The notes under the pieces are model-generated. The model did no database searches. It was not told where the DNA came from and was given only the letters and a program-made list of their open reading frames with translations. Shown here one piece after another: positions 27,799 through 37,794 of a stretch of 64,000 nucleotides of DNA. Numbering within the stretch: the stretch's first letter is position 1; each line of letters opens with the position of its first letter. Position numbers and translations under genes: made by a program. The stretch is from contig PVBG01000001.1 of NCBI GenBank assembly GCA_002968845.1, positions 1 to 64,000 on the forward strand, in the 5' to 3' direction. This DNA comes from Neorhizobium tomejilense (GTDB lineage: Bacteria > Pseudomonadota > Alphaproteobacteria > Rhizobiales > Rhizobiaceae).

Positions 27799-28581
27799 AT
27801 GCGCGCGTCCCATGCGGTCATCGGCCTCGTCCTGCTTGTCGCCCTCTGGCAAGCGGGCGTCTGGCTGTTTGCTCCGCCCCGCTACATCCTGCCGTCTCCG
27901 ATTGCCGTCGCTTCCGCCTTCGGGCGGCAGCCGGGTTTCCTGCTGCAGAACGGCCTCGTCACGCTGACGGAAATCGCGCTGGGCCTCGCGATCGGCGCAG
28001 GCCTCGGCATCGCCACGGCATTCGGCGTCGCGGCGCTGCCGCGGCTTGGCCGTCTCGTCTGGCCGATGGTGCTGATCCTGCAGGCCTTTCCCGTCTTCGT
28101 ACTGGCGCCGATCCTGGTTCTCTGGCTGGGTTTCGGCCTCGCCTCGAAAGTGGCGATGACGACGATCATCATCTTCTTTCCCGTCGCCTCCGCCTTTGCC
28201 GACGGTCTTCGCCGCACCGATCAGGAGATCCTCGATGCCGTCTCGCTGGAGGGCGCCAACCACTGGCAGACGCTGGTGTCGATGCGCGTGCCGCTGGCGA
28301 TCCCGAGCCTCGTCTCCGGTCTTCGGGTCGCTGCCCCGCTTGCGCCGCTTGGAGCCGTGGTCGGCGAATGGGTGGGCGCGTCCGGCGGGCTCGGCTTCGT
28401 GATGGTCCAGGCCAATGCCCGCATGCAGACCGACACCGTGTTCGCGGCGATGACCATACTGGCAATTCTTACCCTCATCTTGCGGCTTCTCATCGACCGG
28501 CTGACATCCGGTCTCGCCCCCTGGGCCAGCGAAGCCGATCCTTCATCTTCATCCGCATCAGGGAGTTCCGTCCGATCATGA
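27799..28581 (+). CDS. ABC permease of a thiamine-precursor importer (ThiX-like)
   Basis: 260 aa with about six membrane helices and the SsuC/ThiX-type cytoplasmic loop ILDAVSLEGANHWQTL near residue 152. The riboswitch upstream and the ThiY-like protein downstream (4-base overlap) point to uptake of thiamine or a pyrimidine precursor such as HMP/formylaminopyrimidine. The ATG at 27799 is used; a TTG at 27748 would lengthen it by 17 codons. The C terminus is Ser-rich. Confidence 0.82.
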   Translation: MRASHAVIGLVLLVALWQAGVWLFAPPRYILPSPIAVASAFGRQPGFLLQNGLVTLTEIALGLAIGAGLGIATAFGVAALPRLGRLVWPMVLILQAFPVFVLAPILVLWLGFGLASKVAMTTIIIFFPVASAFADGLRRTDQEILDAVSLEGANHWQTLVSMRVPLAIPSLVSGLRVAAPLAPLGAVVGEWVGASGGLGFVMVQANARMQTDTVFAAMTILAILTLILRLLIDRLTSGLAPWASEADPSSSSASGSSVRS

Positions 28582-29522
28582 TCCGTATCCTCACCGCGTC
28601 CTTCATCGCGCTGGCCAGTCTGGCTGCGCCCGTTTCTGCGCAGGCCGCCGACAAGCTCAGCGTGCTGCTCGAATGGTTCGTCAATCCGGACCATGCGCCG
28701 ATGGTCATCGCCAAGCAGCGCGGGCTGTTTGCCGATGCCAAGCTCGATGTCGAGCTCATCCCGCCGTCAGACGCCTCCGCGGTGCCGCGGCTGGTTTCGG
28801 CCGGCCAGGCGGATATCGGCATCCACTACCAGCCCAATCTCTATCTGGATCATCAGGCAGGCCTGCCGCTCGTGCGGTTCGGCACGCTGGTCGAGACGCC
28901 CTTGAACACCGTCACTGTGCTGGCGGACGGTCCGATCAAGAGCCTCAAGGACCTGAAGGGCAAGAAGGTCGGCTTTTCCGTCACCGGTTTCGAGGATGCG
29001 ATGCTGAAGCGCATGCTGGCCTCCGAAGGGCTTTCGAACGGCGACGTGGAACTGATCAACGTCAATTTTTCGCTGTCACCGTCGCTGATCGGCGGCAAGG
29101 TGGATGCGACGCTCGGCGGGTTCCGCAATTTCGAGCTGACCCAGATGAAGCTCGAAGGCCATACGGGCCGCTCGTTTTTCCCGGAAGAGCACGGGGTTCC
29201 GGCCTATGACGAGCTGATCTTCGTCACCCGCCGCGATTCTGCCGCCGACAACCGGCTGCCGCGCTTCCTGCACGCCGTCGAGCAGGCTTCAATCTACATC
29301 ACCAATCATCCGCAGGAGGCCTGGCAGCTGTTCGTCAAGGCCTATCCCAACCTCGACGATGAGTTGAACCGCACCGCGTTCTTCGACACGCTGCCGCGCT
29401 TTGCCAAGCGTCCGGCCGCACTCGACCAGGGCCGTTACCAGCGCTTCGCCGCCTTCATGCAGGAAATGGGATTGATCAAGTCCGTGCCGCCGGTTGGGGA
29501 CCTCGCGGTCGAAATCAAGTAG
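28578..29522 (+). CDS. NMT1/THI5-like periplasmic binding protein (ThiY-like)
   Basis: 314 aa with a Sec signal peptide (IALASLAAPVSAQAA, cleavage about residue 24). The mature start LSVLLEWFVNPDHAPMVIAK is characteristic of ThiY, which binds formylaminopyrimidine. It overlaps the permease gene (ATGA). No ATP-binding gene follows; the next gene on this strand is nadQ. Confidence 0.88.
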   Translation: MIRILTASFIALASLAAPVSAQAADKLSVLLEWFVNPDHAPMVIAKQRGLFADAKLDVELIPPSDASAVPRLVSAGQADIGIHYQPNLYLDHQAGLPLVRFGTLVETPLNTVTVLADGPIKSLKDLKGKKVGFSVTGFEDAMLKRMLASEGLSNGDVELINVNFSLSPSLIGGKVDATLGGFRNFELTQMKLEGHTGRSFFPEEHGVPAYDELIFVTRRDSAADNRLPRFLHAVEQASIYITNHPQEAWQLFVKAYPNLDDELNRTAFFDTLPRFAKRPAALDQGRYQRFAAFMQEMGLIKSVPPVGDLAVEIK

Positions 29523-29563
29523 GCCAAGCTGCTGATATTGTTTGATTTGAACGCCGGGGTTCG

Positions 29564-29603
29564 CGTAACGTGATTTCCATGCCAGATGGCATCGCACGTT
29601 ACG
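29564..29603 (+). promoter_or_regulatory. Nested inverted repeats upstream of nadQ
   Basis: Outer arms CGTAACGTG (29564-29572) and CACGTTACG (29595-29603) enclose an inner dyad ATGCCA-GA-TGGCAT (29579-29592). It ends 15 bases before the nadQ start and could be an operator, or a leader hairpin that ends the thiamine transporter transcript, though no T run follows. Confidence 0.45.
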
Positions 29604-29618
29604 TACCCCGGAGTTTGC

Positions 29619-30521
29619 TTGACCATCGGACTTGCCCATGCGGAACTGATCGCGGTTCTGTCCGCCGTCACCGGCGACGAGCCGCGCGTGATGACGGTTC
29701 GCTCCGGCGATGCGCTGCCGTCCGGACCTTTCGAGCTCGGCCACAGGAGCCTGCAGGCCGGGCTTCGCGAATGGGTCGGGGACCAGACGGGCCATCCGCT
29801 CGGTTATCTCGAACAGCTCTATACCTTCGCTGATCGCGACCGGACCCATGAGGATGCCGAGGGGCGGACGATCTCGATCAGCTATCTCGGCCTGGTCCGC
29901 GAGCAGGCCGCACCCGGTGCCGGAAAACCCGGCTGGCACGGCTGGTACGAATATTTCCCCTGGGAAGACCATCGCGGGGGGAGGCCGGAAATCCTGGCCG
30001 CCATCACCGGCCGCCTGCAGGATTGGGTTGCGGCGGAAACTGCGCGGCGCGAACACCGCCGGCGCCGCGTCGATTTTGCCTTCGGCCTCGACGGCGCCGC
30101 CTGGAACGAGGATCTCGGCCTGCAGCGTTACGAACTGATGTACGAGGCGGGGCTCGTCGCCGAGGCGGGCTGCTCGCCGGCCAAAAGTTTCGGGCGTTCG
30201 ATGTTTGCCGACCACCGCCGCATCCTGGCGACCGGGATCGCGCGGCTGCGCGCCAAGATCAAGTACCGCCCGGTGGTCTTCGAATTGATGCCGGAGAGTT
30301 TTACGCTGTCGCAATTGCAGCGCACTGTCGAGGCGCTGGCTGGCCTGACGCTGCACAAGCCGAATTTCCGCCGGCTGATCGACCAGCAGGAGCTGATCGA
30401 GGAAACCGGCGAGGCGACCAGCGAAACCGGCGGGAGACCGGCCAAGCTTTTCCGCTACCGCCATGCGGTCCTCGAAGAGCGGGCGCTTTCCGGTTCGAAA
30501 CTTCCGCTTTCACGTAATTGA
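29619..30521 (+). CDS. nadQ: Nudix-like transcriptional regulator of NAD synthesis
   Basis: 300 aa. The N-terminal half is a degenerate Nudix domain (LYTFADRDR...TISISYLGLVRE is the strand-loop typical of Nudix regulators, but REWVGDQTG lacks the catalytic Glu residues), and the C-terminal part is a winged helix (LSQLQRTVEALAGLTLHKPNFRRLI). NadQ/NrtR repressors control NAD genes in alphaproteobacteria. TTG at 29619 with CGGAG upstream is the preferred start; 29586 lacks one. It stands directly before nadA, whose promoter carries two matching operators. NrtR is the alternative name. Confidence 0.78.
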   Translation: MTIGLAHAELIAVLSAVTGDEPRVMTVRSGDALPSGPFELGHRSLQAGLREWVGDQTGHPLGYLEQLYTFADRDRTHEDAEGRTISISYLGLVREQAAPGAGKPGWHGWYEYFPWEDHRGGRPEILAAITGRLQDWVAAETARREHRRRRVDFAFGLDGAAWNEDLGLQRYELMYEAGLVAEAGCSPAKSFGRSMFADHRRILATGIARLRAKIKYRPVVFELMPESFTLSQLQRTVEALAGLTLHKPNFRRLIDQQELIEETGEATSETGGRPAKLFRYRHAVLEERALSGSKLPLSRN

Positions 30522-30576
30522 CATAAACTCGAATCGAGAATATGTCTCTGCGCCGGATATACTCACTTCGAGTATA
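30518..30576 (+). promoter_or_regulatory. nadA promoter with twin NadQ-type operators
   Basis: TTGACA (30518-30523), a 17-base spacer and TATGTC (30541-30546) form a good sigma70-like promoter. Operator 1 is a 25-base dyad over the spacer (ACATA...CTCG-AAT-CGAG...TATGT, 30521-30545). Operator 2 is TATACTC-N5-GAGTATA (30558-30576), a perfect dyad just after the expected start of transcription. Both contain ACTC-N5-GAG. Confidence 0.82.
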
Positions 30577-30589
30577 AAAGGAGCAGCTG

Positions 30590-31561
30590 ATGAATTCTCC
30601 GCTTTCGGTTTCCCAGCTTTACGATCGTGTCAGCCGTGTCATCCCCAAGGCCGAGTGGATGAGCTACGAGGCGGACGTGGCAGCGATCCTTGAGTTGAAG
30701 CGCACCCGCAACGCCGTCATCCTCGCCCACAATTACCAGACGCCGGAAATCTTCCATGGCGTCGCGGATATCGTCGGTGACAGTTTAGCGCTCGCCCGCA
30801 AGGCGATCGAGGTGGATGCGGATGTCATCGTGCTTGCCGGCGTCCACTTCATGGCCGAAACGGCAAAGCTCTTGAACCCCGGAAAGACCGTGCTGATCCC
30901 GGACATGGAAGCGGGCTGTTCGCTGGCGGATTCGATCACGCCGGAAGACATCGCACTGCTGCGGCAGGCGCATCCGGGTGTGCCGATCATCACCTATGTG
31001 AACACCTCGGCGGCGGTGAAGGCGGCATCCGATATCTGCTGCACCTCCGGCAACGCAAAGCAGGTGGTGGAATCGCTCGGCGTTCCGAAAGTGCTGATGA
31101 TCCCGGACGAATACCTGGCGCAGAACGTGGCGCGGGAAACGGATGTCGAAATCATCGCCTGGCATGGCCATTGCGAAGTGCACGAGCTGTTTAATGCGCA
31201 GGATGTCCGCGATCTGCGCGAGGCGCACCCCGGCGTGGTGGTGCTGGCGCATCCGGAATGCCCGCCGGAAGTGGTGGCCGAGGCCGACTTTGCGGGCTCG
31301 ACGGCCGTCATGTCGGATTATGTCGGCCAAAAGAAGCCGGCCCGTGTCGTGCTTCTGACCGAGTGCTCGATGAGCGACAATGTCGCCGTGCATCATCCGG
31401 ATGTGGAATTCGTGCGGCCCTGCAACCTCTGCCCGCACATGAAGCGCATCACGCTCGCCAACATCCGCAAGGCGCTGGAGGAAAACCGGCACGAGGTGAC
31501 TGTCGATCCGTCGATCGCGGTTGCAGCCCGCCGCGCGGTCGAGAGGATGCTCGCCATATGA
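30590..31561 (+). CDS. nadA: Quinolinate synthase
   Basis: [4Fe-4S] enzyme condensing iminoaspartate with dihydroxyacetone phosphate to quinolinate. 323 aa, class with HNYQTPEI near residue 46, [11 protein letters not shown] (first cluster Cys), the [15 protein letters not shown] region and the C-terminal [11 protein letters not shown] cluster Cys. AAGGAG is 7 bases upstream of the ATG. Overlaps nadB by 4 bases. Confidence 0.96.
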   Translation: MNSPLSVSQLYDRVSRVIPKAEWMSYEADVAAILELKRTRNAVILAHNYQTPEIFHGVADIVGDSLALARKAIEVDADVIVLAGVHFMAETAKLLNPGKTVLIPDMEAGCSLADSITPEDIALLRQAHPGVPIITYVNTSAAVKAASDICCTSGNAKQVVESLGVPKVLMIPDEYLAQNVARETDVEIIAWHGHCEVHELFNAQDVRDLREAHPGVVVLAHPECPPEVVAEADFAGSTAVMSDYVGQKKPARVVLLTECSMSDNVAVHHPDVEFVRPCNLCPHMKRITLANIRKALEENRHEVTVDPSIAVAARRAVERMLAI

Positions 31562-33099
31562 CCGAGATCCTCGACCATCTCGCCGGCCGCATTGTGATCG
31601 TCGGCAGCGGTCTGGCGGGGCTTGTGACGGCGCTGACCTTTGCGCCGCAGCCCGTCGTGCTGATCACCCGTGCCGCCTTGGGCGCGGAAACGTCGAGCGC
31701 CTGGGCGCAGGGCGGCATTGCGGCGAGCCTCGGCACCGACGACAGCGCGGACCTGCATCTGGCCGATACGCTCGCTGCCGGCGACGGACTTTGTGATCCG
31801 GCAGTCGCCGCTTCGATCTTGAAGGAAGCTCCGAACGCCATCGCCATCCTGGAAAAATTTGGCGTGCGTTTCGACCGGGCTGCTGACGGTTCGCTTTCGC
31901 TCGGCCTGGAGGCTGCCCATTCGCGCCGCCGTATCGTGCATGCGGCGGGCGACGGATCGGGTGCGGCGATCGTCCGGGCTCTGGTCGAAGCCGTTTCCAG
32001 AACCCAGTCGGTCACGGTGCTTGATGGTGTCGAGGTTCGTCGGCTTTTGACGGATGGCGGCGCAGTGTCTGGCCTGCTCTGCGCGGCGGGCAAGGGCGCG
32101 ATCATCCTGCCGACCTCGCGGGTGGTTCTGGCGACCGGCGGTCTCGGTGGGCTTTATGACGCGACCACCAATCCCACCGGCAATTTCGGGCAGGGCGTGA
32201 TGCTTGCGGCACGGGCCGGTGCGCTGCTTGCGGATATGGAATTCGTACAGTTCCACCCCACCGCGCTGGACTCGCAGCGACGGCCGCTGGCGCTGGTGAG
32301 CGAGGCCGTACGCGGCGAGGGCGCGGTGCTGGTCAACGAAAGGGGCGAGCGTTTTCTCGCCCGCGAACCGGGTGCCGAACTGGCGCCGCGGGATATCGTG
32401 GCCCGTGCGATCAGCGCCGAGATCGCCCGCGGCGGACGCGTCTTCCTCGATGCCCGGCCGGCGCTAGGAAGAGGGTTCTCCAGACGGTTTCCGGCGATTG
32501 ACGCGCTCTGCCGGGAGGCGAGCGTCGATCCCAATTCCGACCTCATTCCGGTGCGTCCCGCCGTTCATTACCACATGGGCGGGGTGGCGACGGATGCGAA
32601 TGGCCGCAGCTCATTGCCCGGTCTCTGGGTGGTCGGCGAGGCGGCTTCGACCGGTCTCCACGGCGCCAACCGGCTGGCCAGCAACTCGCTTCTGGAGGCG
32701 GCCGTGATGGGCATGCGGGCCGCGCGGGACCTCTCGGCGATCTCTGCCGGAACGCCTTATCAGGTCACCGATGCCGAACTGCCGGTGCCGGCGGATATTT
32801 CCGCCGTACGGCCGATCGTATCGCGGCATCTCGGCGTCCTCAGAAACGCCGGCGCCATTCATGGTGCGATCGCCGGTCTATTGCCGCTCGTCGAAAGCGA
32901 AGGACCGGCCGCCGATCCGGCAATCGTCGCGCTGCTGATCGCAGTCTTCGCGTCGCTGCGAAAGGAATCCCGCGGCGCGCATGCCCGCACCGATTTCCCG
33001 CTGAAGCTTGGCTATGCGGAACGGCGGCGGATGCGTCTTGCCGATGCGCTGGATATCGCCCGCGCGACCGCTTCCCATCCCCTTGCCCGGAGTGCCTGA
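31558..33099 (+). CDS. nadB: L-aspartate oxidase
   Basis: FAD enzyme producing iminoaspartate for NadA. 513 aa: Rossmann motif [15 protein letters not shown] (about residues 11-25), [12 protein letters not shown], the active-site [14 protein letters not shown] region, HYHMGGV and [16 protein letters not shown]. The ATGA overlap with nadA fixes the start. Followed by nadC after one base. Confidence 0.96.
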   Translation: MTEILDHLAGRIVIVGSGLAGLVTALTFAPQPVVLITRAALGAETSSAWAQGGIAASLGTDDSADLHLADTLAAGDGLCDPAVAASILKEAPNAIAILEKFGVRFDRAADGSLSLGLEAAHSRRRIVHAAGDGSGAAIVRALVEAVSRTQSVTVLDGVEVRRLLTDGGAVSGLLCAAGKGAIILPTSRVVLATGGLGGLYDATTNPTGNFGQGVMLAARAGALLADMEFVQFHPTALDSQRRPLALVSEAVRGEGAVLVNERGERFLAREPGAELAPRDIVARAISAEIARGGRVFLDARPALGRGFSRRFPAIDALCREASVDPNSDLIPVRPAVHYHMGGVATDANGRSSLPGLWVVGEAASTGLHGANRLASNSLLEAAVMGMRAARDLSAISAGTPYQVTDAELPVPADISAVRPIVSRHLGVLRNAGAIHGAIAGLLPLVESEGPAADPAIVALLIAVFASLRKESRGAHARTDFPLKLGYAERRRMRLADALDIARATASHPLARSA

Positions 33100-33100
33100 C

Positions 33101-33958
33101 ATGATCCTTGCCGCCCTTCCGCGACTTCTCGTCGAACCGCCTGTGCGCGCAGCACTGCTGGAAGACCTCGGCCTTGCCGGCGATGTCACGTCCACGACGG
33201 TCATCCCCGCCGGCCATCGCTCGACCGTTGTCATGGCAGCTCGTAAAGCCGGGGTCATCGCTGGGTTGGATGCGGCCGAGCTCGCCTTCCAGCTCGTCGA
33301 TCCGAAGATTGTCATGACACGCCACGTAGAAGATGGCGGGGCGGTGAAGCCCGGCGATGTGATCGCCACGATCGAAGGCCCGTCCCGCGGGCTGCTGACC
33401 GGCGAACGCACGGCACTCAATTTCCTCGGCCATCTTTCCGGCATCGCCAGCGTCACGGCCGGCATCGTTGCGGCGATCGAAGGCACCAAGGCTTCGGTCG
33501 TCTGCACCCGCAAGACGACACCGGGGCTTCGGGCGCTGGAGAAATACGCGGTACGCGCCGGCGGCGGCATGAACCATCGCTTTGCTCTCCATGATGCGGT
33601 GCTGATCAAGGACAATCACGTGGCGATTGCCGGCGGGATCGCCGAATCCATCCGCCGCGCCAAGGCGGGCGTCGGCCATATGGTGAAGATCGAGGTGGAG
33701 GTCGACACGCTCGACCAGCTTCACGAAGCCATGCAGGTTGGTGTCGATGCGGTGCTGCTCGACAACATGACGCCGGAGCAGCTTCGCGAGGCGGTCGACA
33801 TCGTCGCCGGCCGGGCGATCACCGAAGCGTCAGGCGGGATCACGCCGATGACGGCTGCTGCTGTTGCTGCTTCTGGCGTCGACCTGCTCTCGGTCGGATG
33901 GATCACGCATAGTGCGCCGACCTTGGATATCGGGCTCGATTTCCGCTCTGCGAGTTAG
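33101..33958 (+). CDS. nadC: Nicotinate-nucleotide pyrophosphorylase (carboxylating)
   Basis: Converts quinolinate and PRPP to nicotinate mononucleotide. 285 aa with EDLGLAGDVTST, GERTALNFLGHLSGIAS, CTRKTTPGLRALEKYAV, the Lys of MVKIEVEVD and EASGGITPMT, all family landmarks. CGGAG 8 bases upstream of the ATG. Last gene of nadABC. Confidence 0.96.
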   Translation: MILAALPRLLVEPPVRAALLEDLGLAGDVTSTTVIPAGHRSTVVMAARKAGVIAGLDAAELAFQLVDPKIVMTRHVEDGGAVKPGDVIATIEGPSRGLLTGERTALNFLGHLSGIASVTAGIVAAIEGTKASVVCTRKTTPGLRALEKYAVRAGGGMNHRFALHDAVLIKDNHVAIAGGIAESIRRAKAGVGHMVKIEVEVDTLDQLHEAMQVGVDAVLLDNMTPEQLREAVDIVAGRAITEASGGITPMTAAAVAASGVDLLSVGWITHSAPTLDIGLDFRSAS

Positions 33959-34043
33959 GGTGGGCGGTGCCAGAGGCTTCCGGTGTCGTTGAAAACAATG
34001 GTACATCCTTGATCCGGAACACCGAACGGGCAAGGAGCGCAAG

Positions 34044-35441
34044 ATGCCGAGAATAGCCGAAGACCAGATCGACGCCGTGCTGGCTCTTGTCGATGCCGAA
34101 ATCGACGAGAGCCTCGCGCGCCTCTTTGATCTGATCCGTATTCCGAGCATTTCGACAGATCCCGGTTATCGCGACCAGTGCAAGGCGGCGGCCGAGTGGC
34201 TGAGCCGCGATCTCGCGTCGATCGGCTTCGAGGCCTCCGTCCGGCCGACCACGGGCCATCCAATGGTCGTTGCCCATGAGAAGGATGCGGCCGGACCGCA
34301 TCTGCTGTTCTATGGGCATTACGACGTCCAGCCCGTCGATCCGCTGGCGCTGTGGACCAGCGATCCGTTCGAGCCACGGCTGGAGCCGTTGCCGAACGGC
34401 GATACCGCGATCGTCGCGCGTGGCGCCTCAGACGACAAGGGGCAGATGATGACCTTCGTCGAAGCCTGCCGTGCCTGGAAGGCCGTGACCGGCAGGCTGC
34501 CGGTGCAGGTCAGCATTCTTTTCGAGGGCGAGGAGGAGGCAGGCAGCCCAAGCCTTGCACCGTTCCTTGATGCCACCGCCGAGGAACTGAAGGCCGACAT
34601 GGTCTATGTCTGCGACACCGACATGTGGGACCGCGAGACGCCGGCCGTCACCACCATGCTGCGCGGGCTCTACAGTACCGAGGTCGAGATTACCTGCGCC
34701 GACCGGGACCTGCATTCCGGCATGTTCGGCAATGCCGCCCGCAACGCGCTGCAGGTTCTGTCGGATGTCGTCGCGAGCCTCAGGACGCCGGATGGCGGCG
34801 TGGCGGTCGAGGGTTTTTACGATGGCGTCAAGGAACTGCCGGAAGCCATCAAGGCGCAGTGGCAGCGGCTGCCGTTCGACGAGAAGGGTTTCCTTGCCGA
34901 TATCGGGCTCGCGATCCCGGCGGGCGAGGCGGGCCGGTCCATCCTCGAACAGGTCTGGGCGCGGCCGAGCTGCGAGATCAACGGCATGAGCGGCGGTTAT
35001 ACGGGCGAGGGGTTCAAGACGGTCATCCCGGCCAAGGCGATGGCGAAGATCTCGTTCCGGCTGGTCGACGGACAGGTGCCGGAGAAGATTCGCGACGCCT
35101 TCAAGGCGCATGTTCAGGCGCGCATTCCGGCCGACTGCTCGGTAACGTTCAAGGATTTTGGCCTGGCGCCGGCGACCGTCATGCCGATCGAAAGCCCGTT
35201 CCTGACGAAGACTCTCGCAGCACTTTCGACCGAATGGGAATGCGAAGCGGCGCTTGCCGGGACCGGCGGCTCGATCCCGATCATCGGTGAGTTCAAGCGC
35301 CGGCTCGGCTGTGACGCGCTGCTTGTCGGCTTCGCCCGTTTCGACAACCGCGTTCACAGCCCGAACGAGAAATACGACCTGTCGAGCTTCCACAAGGGCA
35401 TCCGCTCCTGGGTCCGCATTCTTGCCGAGCTTGCTGAGTGA
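34044..35441 (+). CDS. M20-family dipeptidase/deacylase
   Basis: Dinuclear-zinc peptidase of 465 aa. Metal ligands: His and Asp in YGHYDVQP (about 92-95), Asp in GASDDKG, the catalytic Glu pair in FEGEEEAGS, Asp in YVCDTDMW and the C-terminal His in VHSPNEKYD. The DxHSGMFGNAA block is the dimerisation-domain His. Resembles the carnosinase-like dipeptidase subgroup rather than DapE or ArgE. Ends 15 bases before the convergent adenine deaminase stop, and starts 85 bases after nadC. Confidence 0.88.
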   Translation: MPRIAEDQIDAVLALVDAEIDESLARLFDLIRIPSISTDPGYRDQCKAAAEWLSRDLASIGFEASVRPTTGHPMVVAHEKDAAGPHLLFYGHYDVQPVDPLALWTSDPFEPRLEPLPNGDTAIVARGASDDKGQMMTFVEACRAWKAVTGRLPVQVSILFEGEEEAGSPSLAPFLDATAEELKADMVYVCDTDMWDRETPAVTTMLRGLYSTEVEITCADRDLHSGMFGNAARNALQVLSDVVASLRTPDGGVAVEGFYDGVKELPEAIKAQWQRLPFDEKGFLADIGLAIPAGEAGRSILEQVWARPSCEINGMSGGYTGEGFKTVIPAKAMAKISFRLVDGQVPEKIRDAFKAHVQARIPADCSVTFKDFGLAPATVMPIESPFLTKTLAALSTEWECEAALAGTGGSIPIIGEFKRRLGCDALLVGFARFDNRVHSPNEKYDLSSFHKGIRSWVRILAELAE

Positions 35442-35456
35442 TCCTGCCGCCGCCGC

Positions 35457-37259
35457 TCAGGCTTTTTCGAAGAGCGGCGAGATCACCATTTCCGGCACGA
35501 GCACAAGTCCCTTGTCGGTGATGCGGATTTCCGGGATGACCGACAGCGGGATGAGGTTGAAGCCCATATAGGCGATGGTGCAGCCGGCCTTCTCCCATTC
35601 GAGCTTGAGGGCCTTCACCTCGTCGGCGACCTCGTGGACGCGTTTGTCGGAGAGCAGGCCGGCGATCGGCAGCGGCACCATCGCCGTGACCTTGCCGTCC
35701 ATGACAACGCAGACGCCGCCCTGTTTTTCCTCGATCGCATCCAGCGCCAACTGCATGTCGAATTCATTCGTGCCGGCGACGATGATGTTGTGGCTGTCAT
35801 GACCGACGGAGGAGGCGACGGCGCCGTTTTTCAGGCCGAAACCGTTGAGCAGCCCGTGTGCGACATTGCCGTGCGATTTGCCGTGCCGCTCGACGACGGT
35901 GACGAAGCAGAGGTCGTGGCGGTCGAAATGCGCCTGCCAGTGGTCGGCAGGTTCGAGCGTCACAGTCACATGACCGAGCGTGATGCCGGGAAGCTCGGTG
36001 CGGATCGTGTGGGCAACGACGGTATCAACGGGAAGGTCGGGTGCCAGCTTGAGGTTCTTCGGCAGTTTGACTGTGTGATAGGCGGCTTCCGGATAACGGT
36101 ATGGCTTCGAAAGCGCTTCATCCAGGATTGGCGTGATCTTGCGGTTGTCGACCACCAGTTCGCCGCCGTACCAGGTGCTGACCGGTTTCAGGTCGTCGGT
36201 CAGAAGTACGAGGTCCGCCCTCCGCCCGCCACCCATGCCGCCGATCTCGCCTTCCATGCCGAAACGGGTCGCGCCGTGCAGCGAGCCCATCGCCCAGGCC
36301 TGTTCCGGCGTCATGCCCGCCTTGACCGCTTCGCGCGTCACCCAGTCGAGCCCGAAGGCGAGTAGGTCCTCGGCGTCGCGATCGTCGGTGCAGACTGCGA
36401 CGCGTTTGTGGGAGGCGCCGAGTTCGGTGATCGTCTTGATCGCATGCGGCAGGGAATGCCACGGCGTCGTCGGCGGGCCGCCACGCAGGAAGAGCCAGAC
36501 GCCGGCTTCGAGCAGGTCGTCGGCGATGTCGCGGTCGATCGCCTCATGGGTATCGGTGACGCCGGAGGCGGCATAGGCGGCGACGAATTCCCGGCCGTAG
36601 ACATGGCCCGAGACCGGCTGGCCGCGCTGGAGTGCCGCGGCAAGGATCGCATGGCTGCGCTCGTCGCCCATAACGACGGGGACGAAATCCATCTTTTCGC
36701 CGAGCGCCACCGCCTCAGGCCATTTGTCGAACAGTGCGGCGATTTTTGCCGGCGTCAGGTCGCCACCGGCGGTTTCGAGTTCCGGTGACGTCGCAGGCAC
36801 GGTGCTCGGGACGGTCAGGAAGATCGATAGTGGTGCCAGGCGCGCATCTTCCAGCATCGCCTCGACGCCCGCGACGTCCATGACATTGCCGATCTCGTGG
36901 CTGTCGCAGAAGATCGTCGTGGTGCCGTTGAGGAGTGCTGCCTCGGCATAGGCGCAGGCGGTCACCATCGAGGATTCGATGTGGATATGCGGATCGACGA
37001 GGCCCGGGGCGATGATGCCGCCCTTGGCATCGTAGAGCTTTGCCGAGCCATGCCGGTAGCTGCCGGCCGGTTTTACGGCAGCGATGCGACCACCCGAAAC
37101 CCAGACCTCGCGGCCGTCGAGAATGCGCTCCGAATAGGTGGACAGCACACGGGCACCCTGGATGACCAGATCGGGATCGCGACGGGCGGAAGCCACATCG
37201 GCGAGACGGCGGGTCATGGTCGAAAGCGGCGGGACGGAGAAGCGGGTGAGGGTGCTCAT
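35457..37259 (-). CDS. ade: Adenine deaminase
   Basis: Hydrolyses adenine to hypoxanthine and ammonia (purine salvage). 600 aa, amidohydrolase fold: [10 protein letters not shown] metal site near residue 95, [28 protein letters not shown] with the metal Asp, and a C-terminal adenine-deaminase domain containing [15 protein letters not shown]. The ATG at 37259 was chosen; 25 upstream codons in frame have no homology. Monocistronic, divergent from fdxA. Confidence 0.93.
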   Translation of the reverse strand: MSTLTRFSVPPLSTMTRRLADVASARRDPDLVIQGARVLSTYSERILDGREVWVSGGRIAAVKPAGSYRHGSAKLYDAKGGIIAPGLVDPHIHIESSMVTACAYAEAALLNGTTTIFCDSHEIGNVMDVAGVEAMLEDARLAPLSIFLTVPSTVPATSPELETAGGDLTPAKIAALFDKWPEAVALGEKMDFVPVVMGDERSHAILAAALQRGQPVSGHVYGREFVAAYAASGVTDTHEAIDRDIADDLLEAGVWLFLRGGPPTTPWHSLPHAIKTITELGASHKRVAVCTDDRDAEDLLAFGLDWVTREAVKAGMTPEQAWAMGSLHGATRFGMEGEIGGMGGGRRADLVLLTDDLKPVSTWYGGELVVDNRKITPILDEALSKPYRYPEAAYHTVKLPKNLKLAPDLPVDTVVAHTIRTELPGITLGHVTVTLEPADHWQAHFDRHDLCFVTVVERHGKSHGNVAHGLLNGFGLKNGAVASSVGHDSHNIIVAGTNEFDMQLALDAIEEKQGGVCVVMDGKVTAMVPLPIAGLLSDKRVHEVADEVKALKLEWEKAGCTIAYMGFNLIPLSVIPEIRITDKGLVLVPEMVISPLFEKA

Positions 37260-37455
37260 GAAAATCTCATTTCGAGGACACAGGGAGGGACAGGCAAGAT
37301 TGTAGGGAACGCCGGCATGGCAAGGAAGCGCCATTCGGAAGGGAACACAATCGGAGCGTTGCCGAAATTCGAACTATTGCGGCGAAATATGCTGCTTTCC
37401 AGCAACGCTCAGGTTTGGGATAGTGCGCTCAAGGCAATGAAAGGCAAACGATCCG

Positions 37456-37794
37456 ATGGCCTATATCATCACCGAACCTTGTATCGACGTGAAGGACGGC
37501 GCCTGCACCGCGGCATGTCCCGTCGACTGCATCTACGAGGGCGGGCGGATGTTCTATATCCATCCCGACGAATGCATCAATTGCGGCCTCTGTCTCTCCA
37601 TCTGTCCGGTGGATGCTATTGCCTATGACGAGGAGGCGACCGAGGCGCAAATGGCGTTCATCCCAGTCAACCGGGATTATTTCGGAGCCGAGGTCACCGG
37701 GTTGGGATCACCCGGCGGCTGGGACAAAAGCCGGACGCGGAACATCGATCACCCGGTGGTGACATCGGCTCCCGTGCGCGAGGCGGCTCACTAA
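37456..37794 (+). CDS. fdxA: 7Fe ferredoxin (3Fe-4S/4Fe-4S)
   Basis: 112 aa electron carrier. First cluster Cys lie in PCIDVKDGACTAACPVDCIYEGG, the second in CINCGLCLSICPVDAI; the pattern and the C-terminal tail (about 45 residues) fit the FdxA type. Stop overlaps the convergent amidohydrolase stop by four bases. No redox partner is encoded next to it. Confidence 0.93.
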   Translation: MAYIITEPCIDVKDGACTAACPVDCIYEGGRMFYIHPDECINCGLCLSICPVDAIAYDEEATEAQMAFIPVNRDYFGAEVTGLGSPGGWDKSRTRNIDHPVVTSAPVREAAH

